Shown here in pieces: positions 14,301 to 24,059 of a stretch of 64,000 nucleotides of DNA. Origin of the DNA: Cheilinus undulatus (Eukaryota > Chordata > Actinopteri > Labriformes > Labridae). How positions within the stretch are numbered: position 1 is the stretch's first letter; each line of letters opens with the position of its first letter. The position numbers and the translations under genes were made by a program. The notes beneath the pieces were generated by a model. It saw only the letters and a list, made by a program, of their open reading frames with translations, did not search any database and was not told the DNA's origin. Location: positions 43,933,023-43,997,022 of the forward strand of contig NC_054878.1 of assembly GCF_018320785.1 (NCBI RefSeq), given 5' to 3'.

Positions 14301-17300
14301 GAAAATACTTCAACAAACATTTTCTTATCCCAGCGCTGGAGCTGGTCCACGACCCTGTGGCCAACGTCAGGTAGCGTCCCTGGCGTTCTGTCATAGTCAC
14401 AGGTGAAACCTGTCTCTCTGTTTCCCACACCTGTCTGTGGTCTATCTACTCCAGGTACAAGCTCTGCCAGCTGTTACCCCGACTGCGCTCGTCGCTGCGT
14501 CTGCCGGCTGACAAACAGCTGCTGCAGCAGCTTGACTTCTGCGTCCAGAAGCTTCTCTGCAGAGAGAAGGACAAGGATGTGGTCGCCACCATCCGCAAGG
14601 TAATAATGTCACACCTGAGAGCGTTCTGGGCTCAGTGTAGGTCCAACATTATCAGAGGCTGTGTTCTAACTCTCACAACCTCTGTTTTAGTGCTCTTCTC
14701 ACCAGGACTGAATGATTTTGGAAAATAATCTAATTGTGTTTTTTCCAGCATTGCAATTGTACTTTAATATATAATTATTTTTGAGTTCCTTATGTATTTT
14801 TTCAACAAACACCAGTAATGAACATTCTGTGTGTAGCCAACAGAATATACAACTAAAGCTGTTCTTTTCTGTAGGCCGGGCACATGTCTAAGAAGATGAT
14901 AAATGCATTGTTTTTTTTAATTCTGTCAGTATACTTTACCAGACAGTCTCTATTCAAGCCCAGTTCAAAAAAAGTTGGGACACTGTGTAAAATGTAAAAA
15001 AAAAAAAAAAAGTTGGGACACTGTGTAAAATGTAAAAAAAAAAAAAAGTTGGGACACTGTGTAAAATGTAAAAAAAAAACAGAATGCAGTGATTGTCAAA
15101 TGTCATACATATTTAATTCACAATAGAACATAATAAACATATCAGGCGTTGAAATTGAGACATTTTACAATTTCATAAAAAGTGTTAGCTCATTTTGAAT
15201 TTTGTAATAGAAGCAACTTATCTCAAAAAAGCAGGGATGTGGCAACAAAAGGCGAGAGAAGTAAGTAGTATTAATGAAAAACAGCTGGAGTAGTATTTCA
15301 GAACTAATTAGGTTAACTAATCTGACACGCCAAATGGATTTGTTTCACACATTCATCTGGTAAACCTTCCATAGATGGCGTTTGGGAAAGGGCAGAGCCT
15401 TTGAAAAAAACTTGGACAGTGATTGGATGAACATTCTGTCTGTCATATCTTTATGGGCCACTCAGAGCAACAAAACACGTGACGTCATAGCCGCTACTGA
15501 GGAGTAAATCCATAGAGAGAAGATGGATTCGCCAGTGAGAAACATGGAAATGGGGGAATTCATCAGCTTTACAAGGTTAGGTTAACTGGCAACAGCTCAG
15601 TAACATGATTGGGTATAAAAAGAGCATTTCAGAGAGGCAGAGTGTCTCAAGACTGGGTTCAAGACCGTGTGTCAAATGCTGATGTGCTCAGGAGAGCAGG
15701 GATGGGAAGGGTCAGCTACTTACTAGAGGAACAGCAGCTGTGCTTTTATGGGCACCTGGCACTCTTTCCAGGGCCTGATCCAGCTCCCCACATACTGGGT
15801 GCCAAAGACCCGATGGGGGCAACCATGTGCATCATGGAGGGGTCAGCTGGGAGGATACTTGGAGGGATGGGGGATGGCCATCAGAAGGCCAGGGCAGTAC
15901 AGGGCCAAGGTCAACACGGCAAAGTGCTGAACCGGCATATACTCCAATACCTGACCTGATCTGAGAGTCTCTCAGCAGTAAAGATGGACAGAGATTCAAC
16001 AGAAACCGAGTCTAAGAATTGTGGAAAAATTTCAGAATTTTTGTTGTCATTGTCTGACAACATGGTTGGTCATGCCATACATGAATGCAAGGTAAAGCTG
16101 TATCATGCAAAAAAGAAAACAAACACTGCCAAAACTCATCTAAAATGGACTGAGGCAAGATGGAAAACTGTTCTGTGGTCACATGAACCAAAATTTGAAA
16201 TTCTTTTTGGAAACCTTTGACTTTGTGTCCTACAAACAACAGATGAGAGGGACCATCCAGCTTGTTATCAGAGCACAGTTCTAAAGCCTGCATCCCTGAT
16301 GGTATGGGGTTGCATTAGTGCCTATGACATGGGCAGCTTACACATCTGGACAGGAACTATCGATGCTAAAAAGTAGAGAGCAACACATACTCCCATCTAG
16401 ACAACGCGTCTTTCAGGGAAGACCTTGACGATTTCATTAAGTCAACGCTTAACCACATACCACATCCAAGGCTGCGTGTGCTGATTAACTGTCCTATTAT
16501 TTCTTTCAGACAGTATTGGAATTGGACAAACTGGACCTGACAGAGCCGGTACGTAGCTTGTTTTCATGAAGAACTAATTTCTGAAATTAGTCCCATCATG
16601 CTTTGCTGTCTGTCTGTAACCACTGTTTTACATTTCAGTTTCACAAGAGACAGGAGAGGGATGTCCTGGATCAGAAGAAAGAAAAGGAGGAGACGCTGCT
16701 TTTGGAGATGGTGAGTGTGCGCTTCGTCCAGTCATCTCTGCTCTGAATCTCTGTGTTTGGTTTTGATGACGTCTTGTCTGCGGTCAGGAACAGCTGGAGC
16801 GCCAGCAGAACGACGGCAAACTGAACTCTGAGAAACACCCGGAGAGGAAACGTAAGAATATTTTGTTTCTGCAGACGAAGTTTTGATAGTGGGATTTGGC
16901 CGTCTGACCACACTGATCACACGTCATTAATCTTAGTGTGTTTTTGAGTCCAGCCGTGTAAAGTGTCTTTCTTTGACAGGAAGAGACAGTAAGACCAGTC
17001 TATCTGCCACCAAATCCATGTCCGTGTCCTCTGGAGCTGCCTTCTCCTCCTCTGGTAAGAACCAAGTTGGACAAAGATGAGCTGTGATTTAGCCTGCTGA
17101 TGAAATGTCTGGGGACTGACAATGACAATGTTTCTTCTTCTTCTTCTTCTAACAGGTAAAGATGTCAGGAAGGCCAAATTGTCGCGGAGTCGATCCCTCA
17201 GCAGCCAGCCAACCACATCCAAAGCTGCCAACTCTGAGAGACCTCTGTAAGTACACTGCACCGTCTTCATGTTCAAGATATGATCATTTAAGACCCTACG

Positions 17301-19828
17301 TGATACAATGTGATCATTAAAGATGCAAAACAACATGACAGGACATGATACTATATGACCTGATACAGCAGGACACGGTACGATCTGCTTCACTGCAGAG
17401 AGAATCAACAAGAACCTGATTGTGGTCTATCCATAAAACCTACCAGCTTTTATTGTGAAATCCAAGGAAGCTTTAACAATACGGCTCATCTAAAAGCAGC
17501 TGGAACATTATCATGCCCTTTAGGTAGCAGAAATACATGAAGGCTAGCCCACGAAGTCTTCACCACAGAGGTAGAAACCTCAACGAGCCCTGGAGAGCAA
17601 AGTCATTTACTTTCTCTGTTTTGAACTTTGAGTAGAACCTTTAAAGGTATGGTGAGAACTTTGAGCCTTAGATGCTAATGCTCTCTTTTCTTTGGTTCTC
17701 TGTTCCAGGAAAGTCAAAGATCTGAGAGGTCAATCTGGACCCGGGAAGTCCTCCATGTTGTCCAGTAAAGGTACTGCTCTTCACTTGCCTGACACGACCA
17801 ACACTTTGAGTACTTTGCCGTCTTTTTTATTCAAGCAAAGCTTGTGTTTTGCAGATGACTCTATGAGGACGGCCCACTTCACCATGGCAACCCAGTCCAC
17901 CTCCGCCATGCCTGTCCTGATCCGCAGCAACACCACCAGCCTCCTGGACCGGGCTGGTACATTAGAACACAGAACCACTACAATGGACCACAGATCCAGT
18001 ACTCTGGACCATAGAACGAGTACAATGGACCACAGATCCAGTACTATGGACCATAGAACCAGTACTATGGACCACAGATCCAGTACTTTAGACCATAGAA
18101 CCAGTACCTTGGACCACAGATCCGGTACTTTAGACCATAGAACCAGTACCTTGGACCACAGATCCAGTACTCTGGACCATAGAACCAGTACCTTGGACCA
18201 CAGGACCAGCACCATGGACCATAGAACCAGCACCCTGGATCACAGAACCCTTACCATGGAGCACAGAAATAATGGGATGGACCACAGAACCAGTTCCATT
18301 GAGCAGAGAGACCATAAAGCCAGTACCCTGGAGCAGCGCAGTAAAACGATGGAGCGGGGCTGTGGAATAAAAGACAGCCAGTCCAGAAAGCTGACTATGT
18401 GAGTCTACAAACACTTTTAAAGTTTTTAGGAGTTGCTACGATTTGTTGCATTTTTTATTGGGTTGTGTTTGCGTCCACACTGCACTTCATCAGACATACT
18501 GTATCAGGTCAAACGTAGTCACCCACCTCTAGTCTGGGCTGTAGCTCCAGTCAGTGGCTACTGTCACTTGGCCTACTGTAGCAATGCGACCCTTAACTAC
18601 ACAACACATCACTGGCATCTATAGCTTGGTGTAATTTGGCAATATGTTGATATGTAAACTTAGACAAAGTTGTATATGGACTGTGTCAGAATTAAACTGG
18701 CATTTAAACCAGAGCACCGAAGGTTGTAGACGCTTACAGTAGTAGCCTTAGCCACAGGCCAGCTGTTAGCTTACCATTGATTCTGAAAGATCTGGCCATT
18801 TCCAATCTACAGTGCTTTGCTTCTTGGTTCACTTCCTGTTCTCACTTATGAACTCTGGTGCACCGAAACAAACTGAGAGCCCTTTTTCCAACATCCTAGT
18901 CGGTTCAGGTGTAAATGCTCCCAAAGGCTATATTCACATTGCAACTTTATTGCTCCATTCTAATTTGTGGCTCAGATCTGATTTTTCTCTCAGTTCACAT
19001 TAGTTTTTAAGATGTGGCCTCTATCAGACTTGTGTTTGAATGTCATAGACCCACATAGGTAAGTGGCCCAAATCTGGTTTAAATAGATCAGATACCATGT
19101 GACTGTCCTGTTTAAAGTGTCTGATTTGAGTCCAAAAAATAGTCAGATTCAGGTCACTATTGCATGCAGCAGGAATGCAGCATAAAAAGTTGAAGGACCG
19201 TTTCTGATCCTGTTCAGTTCTCCAACGGCTCTGGACCAGGTCCAGGATGGCCATGAACCAAGTTTTGCCAAGACAGTCTGGCTGCAGACAGTTCACCTCT
19301 GACAGCCACTCTCACAGACTTTTCATCTGAGACGCCACATATTACAGAACAGAAGTGCCATAACGTGTCAGTACAATGTATTTACAGTTTTTTATTTCTT
19401 TTAAAACTCAACTTTGTTTATAAACAAAGTCTGGCAGTTATATTCATGAAATACCAACACTGCAAACATTAAGACACATTTCATAAATACAACAGAGAAA
19501 AAGGTCAGAGGTCTAATCCAGGATTAAATTATATATAGTGCTTAACAAATTTATTATACCACCACCCAAAGTAAGGTTTATTCCACAGCTACCCTAAATT
19601 AACAGCACTGGTAAAAATTGGTAAAACCCAAATCATTTTTTATGTTTCTGCAGTGGTTAATACACCAATATGTAGAAGCTCTTTAACCCAAATGATATTT
19701 TTAATGCTAAAATATAATAATTGTAGTTATCCATGAATTTTCAAATTTACTGATTTACAAAAAAACTGAAAAAATAGTAAAGCACATTATTATTTCTTGA
19801 TTAATATGTCAAATTATAGTTATTTACT

Positions 19829-19893
<65 letters not shown>

Positions 19894-21649
19894 CTACATA
19901 AGCCAGTGTAGCTAAGTTAGCTTTAGCAACATGAGCTTTAGCAAACGTAGATATATAGCAGCTTTGTGAGCTTAGCTTAATCTGTGTTATCTACATAGCT
20001 TACACAGCTAACAGAGCTACATATGCCATGTTTGCTACATTAGAATTTTCTGAAGAACGGCATACTTTTTCCCTGTAAGCAGACTGTTTTCTCAGCTTTA
20101 TTTAATATTTCGTTTTCAGGTTTTGCACGTCAGGTTTTTAACTTTAAACTTTTAGTATCCTAACCAACTTTATTGAGACGGTTTTCGCGTGTATTTCTGT
20201 TCTGAGACATACACCGTCTCAGATGAACGGTCTATAAGAGTGGCTGTCAGTACGTCTGTACTGCTGTATGTACGGTCTGCAGCCAGGCCCATTTTTGTTT
20301 TGTTTTTGTTTTTTTTGCCTGAATTACTGACCTACTCCAAGCAGATAGTTTCTTGAGTCCACCCTCCACAGCAACTTAACGATTTACATTTTTAAACCAA
20401 CATGCCTAGGATGTTTTATGGTCAACTTAGCCGTGTAGTTTAGCACGTTTAGCATGTGTGGGTCTACTATAGAGTGTCCCACATCGCATATCTCTGTTAG
20501 AATATGGTATGACAGTACACTAATGAAGTACAGAACACTTAATCACAACAGATTAGTATTGTCCCAGATTGCACTATGCCGTTTTGCACTTGCAGGACGT
20601 GACGAAGGCTTAACCGCCTCTGCTTTCTTCTTTATCTACTTGTTTTTTAACAGAAGGTTAGAAACAAACATAAAGCAATTATGATTAAAATCATACAACT
20701 TGTAGTTTATGCCAACACTATTCTCTTTAAGAAATGAACTTATTTTGCCTTATATGCCTTTATTTGGTTAAACTATACTGCAGTTGTGATAAACTCAGTA
20801 GCTAGCTCGCTAGTAAGCTAGTGTGCTAACATGCTAACAGTAAAGTCATCACTGTTAAGTGTTTATTGAGGTGGGAAATGTCCATCGTTCCACATTTGAA
20901 TGTGTTCCATTTGCTACGAGCTCATAACTTAGGGTGATGGGGGTTGCTCTGATTGTCAGAATTGAAATTCCGAGTTCAGGGTGCATTTTTGTAACCTGGG
21001 ACGCCAGATGGATTTGTTTTACACATCCATCTGGTAAACCACTCATATACAGCCTTTGGGAAAGGGCAGAGCCTTTGAAAAAAAAATTGAAATTTTCAAG
21101 TTCCAAGATTTGGTGGAACTAGGCATTAATTCTTGGATGGTTTTGAGTGTACCAGTAGCGTTTGGCAACCCAAAGTCTACTCCATTTGAGTAGACTTAGG
21201 GTTGCCAACAGTCCCTTGTAAGCTGGGACGTCACGAATTTTGAATTACATTTGTTTGTCCTGAGAGGGATTCCCCTTATCCAGTAGTTTGACGCTACTAA
21301 TTTGTAATCACTGGGCTAAGCATGCTTCTTAATTTGAATATGCTCTAAATAATTAGTATGTTGTACAAAAGTATGCAATTTGGGACACACTATATTATAT
21401 GTTTAGCAATGTGAGTTAGCCCCAACTTTAGCGCGTATTAGGATAACCCTGGCTAAAGCTGTGTAACCCAGTCAAATGCTGTTGTTGTATGAATGATATT
21501 TGCTGGTGTTAGCTTATGTTGGTTCAAATTAATCAGAATATTGTAGGATTAGCGTGGTTTCTGATTTTAACAATAATTTTGGTCCTTCTTTCATGATTTA
21601 CAGAAACAGGAAGTCAAACTCTTTCAGCGTCCAATCAGCACGAGACTGA
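3119..21649 (+). CDS. ppp4r4: PPP4R4, serine/threonine-protein phosphatase 4 regulatory subunit 4 (5' end outside window)
   Basis: HEAT-repeat regulatory subunit of the PP4 phosphatase, mainly cytoplasmic in mammals. Coding exons: 3119-3192, 3605-3707, 3805-3952, 5650-5723, 6179-6285, 7061-7168, 7245-7366, 7550-7666, 8102-8244, 8348-8467, 10105-10182, 10716-10799, 10941-11114, 11211-11316, 14223-14370, 14455-14599, 16510-16548, 16639-16710, 16788-16851, 16980-17054, 17156-17246, 17709-17770, 17855-18398, 21604-21649 (stop TGA 21647-21649). They total 2844 nt, exactly 947 codons plus stop, so all phases agree. Diagnostic strings are [52 protein letters not shown] and the C-terminal NRKSNS; order and spacing match mammalian PPP4R4. 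About 40 N-terminal residues are missing and lie upstream. A coiled-coil-like stretch rich in Glu, Lys and Gln (16639-16851) precedes a basic Ser-rich tail. Odd: a 17-unit heptad expansion in exon 17855-18398, not in my recollection of the human protein. The acceptor before 10716 is weak. Confidence 0.95.
4405..5330. repeat. 23-bp minisatellite in PPP4R4 intron
   Basis: About 40 tandem copies of TATTCATGGATGGATGGTAG plus ATC. The first copies carry CTGGATGG, later ones GATGGATGG or GATTGATGG, so variants are clustered along the array. It decays into GGATGGATGG-type sequence to about 5420. It lies in the intron between the exons 3805-3952 and 5650-5723. Noncoding. Confidence 0.9.
5800..5955 (+). 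mobile_element. Non-LTR retrotransposon fragment (end of RT ORF)
   Basis: With stops ignored, the translation reads [19 protein letters not shown], then RSIKDTPV and AGV. This resembles the usual end of fish LINE reverse-transcriptase ORFs (a PxLWNxLPLxLR motif followed by an FKxxLKTxLFxxAF motif). Stop codons interrupt it. It is a short dead fragment in the PPP4R4 intron after exon 5650-5723. Confidence 0.55.
7905..8065. repeat. Partial copy of a TTTAGTTTTAGT-rich interspersed repeat
   Basis: A segment with recurrent AGTTTTAGTTA and GATTTAGTTTCAG motifs, matching the richer copies at 12235-12655 and 41905-42445. It lies in the PPP4R4 intron before exon 8102. Class unknown. Confidence 0.5.
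8306..8344. repeat. (CT)n microsatellite adjoining a splice acceptor
   Basis: An uninterrupted CT run forms the polypyrimidine tract directly before the CAG acceptor of the PPP4R4 exon at 8348. Length change here would alter the acceptor context. Confidence 0.9.
8830..9250. repeat. Low-complexity TTTTTGCCACTTTT repeat region
   Basis: A long PPP4R4 intron stretch made of degenerate CATTTTTGCCACTTTTAACC-like units. A similar block occurs at about 32100-32280 in the intron before the last XRCC3 exon. The short open frames (for example 8728-9039) have a composition set by the repeat and no protein similarity I can recognise. Confidence 0.6.
9285..9560 (-). repeat. Inverted copy of the 12.2-kb / 42-kb interspersed repeat
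   Basis: Contains GTGGGTAAATACATC, AATGCATCTGTATCTCTTCT and GGGACCCCAGATTTGGCAGG. These are the reverse complement of blocks at about 12480-12585 and 42165-42280. It lies in the PPP4R4 intron 8468-10104. Confidence 0.6.
12235..12655 (+). repeat. Interspersed repeat, TTTAGTTTTAGT / TGTCAAACCTGGGGTCCCTG family
   Basis: Shares long blocks with 41905-42445, for example GACAGATTTACCCACAGT and ATCACAG followed by TTTTGAATGTCCGAC. It is bounded by GTTAATTTTCACAGC at the left and TTTAGTTGACAAACC at the right. Common in fish introns as far as I know; I do not assign a class. Confidence 0.6.
13540..13725 (+). mobile_element. Hairpin-ended MITE-like repeat, copy 1 of 3
   Basis: Starts with a near-perfect palindrome, CCAGATGGATGTGTGAAAC followed by ACATCCATCTGG (13546-13576). 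The body then has GGGCAGAGTCTTTGAAAAAA, GAACATTCTGTCTGTCA and CCAACCAGAGCAACAAAA. The same order occurs at 15326-15578 and about 21001-21090. Confidence 0.65.
15326..15578 (+). mobile_element. Hairpin-ended MITE-like repeat, copy 2, inserted in the Tc1 element
   Basis: Begins CGCCAAATGGATTTGTTTCA and ends ATCAGCTTTACAAG. The host sequence TTAGGTTAACT is present on both sides (about 15309-15319 and 15580-15590), consistent with an 11-bp target-site duplication. It is the longest of the three copies, and includes GTGACGTCATAGCCGCTACT. Confidence 0.7.
15650..15958 (+). mobile_element. LINE reverse-transcriptase C-terminal fragment inserted in the Tc1 element
   Basis: Encodes [20 protein letters not shown], then [20 protein letters not shown] and a QKARAVQ stretch. 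This resembles the RQLRLYGHVARFP...DPAHRILSARDP C-terminal domain of a common fish non-LTR element. Flanking AGAGTGTCTCA (about 15639-15649) and AGAGTCTCTCA (about 15964-15974) are the same Tc1 sequence duplicated, a plausible 11-bp target-site duplication with one mismatch. Confidence 0.65.
17956..18312 (+). repeat. 21-bp coding minisatellite of PPP4R4 (STMDHRT / STLDHRS heptads)
   Basis: Seventeen in-frame heptads in the penultimate coding exon. The consensus is S-T-[LM]-D-H-R-[ST]; the first unit is GTLEHRT and the last SSIEQRD. Units alternate DHRS and DHRT, implying amplification by 42-bp dimers. The region is basic, polar and probably disordered. The antisense strand is also open (hydrophobic Val/Leu/Trp repeats), a by-product of the 21-bp period. 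Confidence 0.9.
19831..19890. repeat. (AT)n microsatellite
   Basis: An uninterrupted AT dinucleotide run of about 60 bp in the last PPP4R4 intron, self-complementary. Confidence 0.95.
21001..21090 (+). mobile_element. Hairpin-ended MITE-like repeat, copy 3 (truncated)
   Basis: Starts CGCCAGATGGATTTGTTTTA, then ACACATCCATCTGG, and continues to GGGCAGAGCCTTTGAAAAAA, where similarity ends. It matches the first third of copies 1 and 2. Confidence 0.6.
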
Positions 21650-22595
21650 AGATAACGCCATCATGCTGCTATAGGGCCGTCAGCCAATCGGCAGTGAGCT
21701 TCACGGGGGACAGGATGAATGCGCGACCCAGAATGTTACCCAGAATGCACCTGACAGAGAGTATGAATACTGTTTGAAAAACTGAGCTTTATTTTCTTAA
21801 CACTGTACTGTAACGACTTCCTGCTGTCACCTGATTGGCTCAGTAAACTTCACACATACAAAATGATGCCATGTTTTATTGGTTGTGTTATTTTCTTTTG
21901 ACTTGTGATTGTATGAAAATCAGTTCAACACCAATTTATTTATATTTACTCTGATAAAGACTTTTGAGTGCCTGTTGGTTGAAGCAGATGATTTACTGTA
22001 ATGATATAATTCCTCTTAGCCACAATTTAGACGCCATGTTTTTATCTGTTACCATGGTCACCATGTCAGGGCCATAACAGTAAAGTGACTGACAGACATG
22101 AAAGACTTACCTTTACAACTGACGGGGCTAGACGACACCTAGAGGAAGACTGTAAACAAACTCCCTGTATCTACCATACTAGACTGTATCTGGTTGTCTA
22201 TATCCAGACATGATGGTTAATGATATGCACGGCAGGTCAGGTATGGAAGCATATGCCCATTGGTCAATCTTGGTCCTGTCCTGCTCAGGCTGCCTGATTG
22301 CCCATCATCCATGCCAGGCCCAGGTCACCACAGGTATGCGAGAGTCCTCCTGAAGAGAAGTCACAGTCCAGGCACCGTCTTGGACCAACTGCTTCAGAAA
22401 CAGTTGAGAACTGTTTGTTCACACCTCAGTGCATACAGCAATATTCATCCAATGTTTGCTGCACAGGGATTTCCTCCTAGTCTGGTGATGAGAGTCCCAA
22501 GGCATTTGCCCAACCACCTTTATATTACACAGCTCATCTAACAGCTGTAACAACAGTTTAACAGTTTCTCATTTTTATGCATATTTGTCACACTT
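21650..22595. other. PPP4R4 3' UTR and intergenic sequence
   Basis: Sequence after the PPP4R4 stop. No confident poly(A) signal, no supported gene. The open frame 22260-22541 has no protein similarity I recognise. The neighbouring gene (serpin) is convergent, so this interval and the Tc1 block up to 25310 separate two 3' ends. Confidence 0.5.
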
Positions 22596-23670
22596 ACATG
22601 ATTAGATCATCAAAGAAATTTCAATACTAGATCTGTTGAATCCAGAAATCCCTTAAATGGAACCTGTCTAACAAAGTGAAGCAGGCTAAAAGCAGCACAT
22701 CATGGCACCATCTTGAGAAATTCAAGAACAGATGAGAGTCAAAGCCGTTGACATCTGTCAGTCTGGAAAGGGTTGCAAAGCCATTTCTAAGGCTTTGGGA
22801 CTCCAGTGAACCAAGGTGAGAGCCATTACCCACAAATGAAGAGAACTTGGAACAGTGGTGAACCTCCCCAGGAGTGTCCAGCCTACCAACCTAACCCTTA
22901 CTCCAGGAGGTCCCAAAAGAACCCAGAACAACATCTAAAGACCTGCAGGCCTCCCTTGACTCAGTGAAGGTCAGAGTTCATGATTCAACAACAAGAAAGA
23001 CACTTGGCAAAAATGGCATCATGGGAGAGTTCCAAAGCAAAAACCACTGCTGACCAAAAAGAACACAAAGGCTTGTCTCAGATTTGACTAAAAACATCCT
23101 GATGATCCCCAAGACTTTTGGAGAAAATATTCTGTGGACTGACGAGACAAAAGTTGAACTTTCTACAAGTTGTGTCCCGTTACATCTGGAGTAAAACTAA
23201 AAAAGCATTTAATCAACAGACCATCAGACCAACAGTCAAACATGGTGGTGATAGTCTGATGGTCTGGGGCTGCTTGCTTGCTGTAATTGATGGGACCATG
23301 AATTCTGCTCTCTACAAGAAAATCCTGACAGAGAACGCCCGTCCATCAGTTCATGACCTCTTGCTTAAGAGCATTTGGATTATTCAGCAGGACAATGATC
23401 CTAAACACACCAGCAAGTCCACCTCTGAATGGTTTAACAAAACTAAATGAAGGTTTTGGAGTAGCCTAGTCAAAGTCTGGACTTGGCCATTCATGCTGGA
23501 AAACCCTCTAATGTGGCTATTTTAAAATAATTCTGCAGAGAAGAGTGGGCCAAAATTAGTCCACAGTGGAAGACTCATTGCCAGGCATCACAAACGCTTA
23601 GTTGTTGTTGCCAAAGGTGGAACAACCAGGTATTAGGTTTGGGATGCAATGACTTTTTCACATAGAAACG
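22596..23670 (+). mobile_element. Decayed Tc1-like transposon 1 (intergenic)
   Basis: A plus-strand transposase is readable with frame breaks. Blocks include VDICQSGKGCKAISKALGLQ-like sequence (about 22745-22806), LWTDETKVE (around 23132-23158) and DSLMVWGC (around 23250). The block IIQQDNDPKHT (around 23376-23408) contains the second DDE-type aspartate context. The longest surviving frame is 23118-23450. Several stops and indels make it inactive. I could not define the terminal repeats. Confidence 0.75.
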
Positions 23671-23699
23671 CCCCCCCCACCTTTCAGCAAATGTGTGCT

Positions 23700-24020
23700 G
23701 AAACAAGACGTTCTCAGGTTTTCCCCTCATGATGTCATGTGGGGAGTAAGCGCTGCCCCCAGGTTTGGTTGGCCCTCCCCGCATGGAAGAAAGTTCCACC
23801 CTCATCTCAGCTGATCAGAAGAGCCATACCCATTTCCAGAGAGGGGAGTGGTCAGGGGTGGAGCGAGACAGCTCACAGACACAGAAACAGTTTGTCCTGA
23901 GCAGGACTGAAAAAAAGACATGAAAAAATTCAATACTGGAGTGTTTTTTCACAAAAATGTTTTGGGGACCTCTGAGACCAATATAAACTTGTCTTAAAGG
24001 GGTAAAATATGTGACCTTTA
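23700..24020 (-). repeat. Interspersed repeat, second copy (inverted relative to 2.7 kb)
   Basis: Contains GGGGAGTAAGCGCTGCCCCC and GTTTGGTTGGCCCTCCCC, the reverse complement of the 2766-2805 block. It also has GAGAGGGGAGTGGTCAGGGG and AGACACAGAAACAGTTTGTC. It sits between the two Tc1 relics. Class not assigned. Confidence 0.5.
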
Positions 24021-24059
24021 AATTCGGAGTTTAAGTCTAAAGTTCACCCCAAGACATTT

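Larger units (their letters stand above)
14955..16424 (+). mobile_element. Decayed Tc1-like transposon with two later insertions
   Basis: The left end is TTGGGACACTGTGTAAAATG sequence, present three times in tandem (14968-15078). The transposase is readable in fragments: [20 protein letters not shown], then FEILFGNL (16138-16219), then a [13 protein letters not shown] block and an [14 protein letters not shown] block (16290-16423). It stops at about 16424 with no right terminal repeat, so it is 3'-truncated. It is interrupted by a MITE (15326-15578) and by a LINE fragment (about 15650-15958). It lies in the PPP4R4 intron 14600-16509. Confidence 0.75.
18399..21603 (+). other. Last PPP4R4 intron (3.2 kb), mostly unique, with AT repeat and a MITE
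   Basis: No coding exon is supported. It holds an (AT)n run at about 19831-19890 and the third hairpin MITE copy at about 21001-21090. Tracts with clustered GCTAGC/GCTAAC-type sequence occur near 19900-20040 and 20800-20840. Open frames such as 18433-18624 and 20454-20684 show no recognisable protein. Confidence 0.6.

Noticed and set aside
15609..15959. Frame of 116 residues as a gene
   Set aside because: Chimera of Tc1 sequence and an inserted LINE RT fragment; not a host gene.
17781..18233. Long minus-strand frame with hydrophobic VLVLWS repeats
   Set aside because: Antisense shadow of the PPP4R4 heptad array; the 21-bp period keeps the opposite frame open. No splice or start context.
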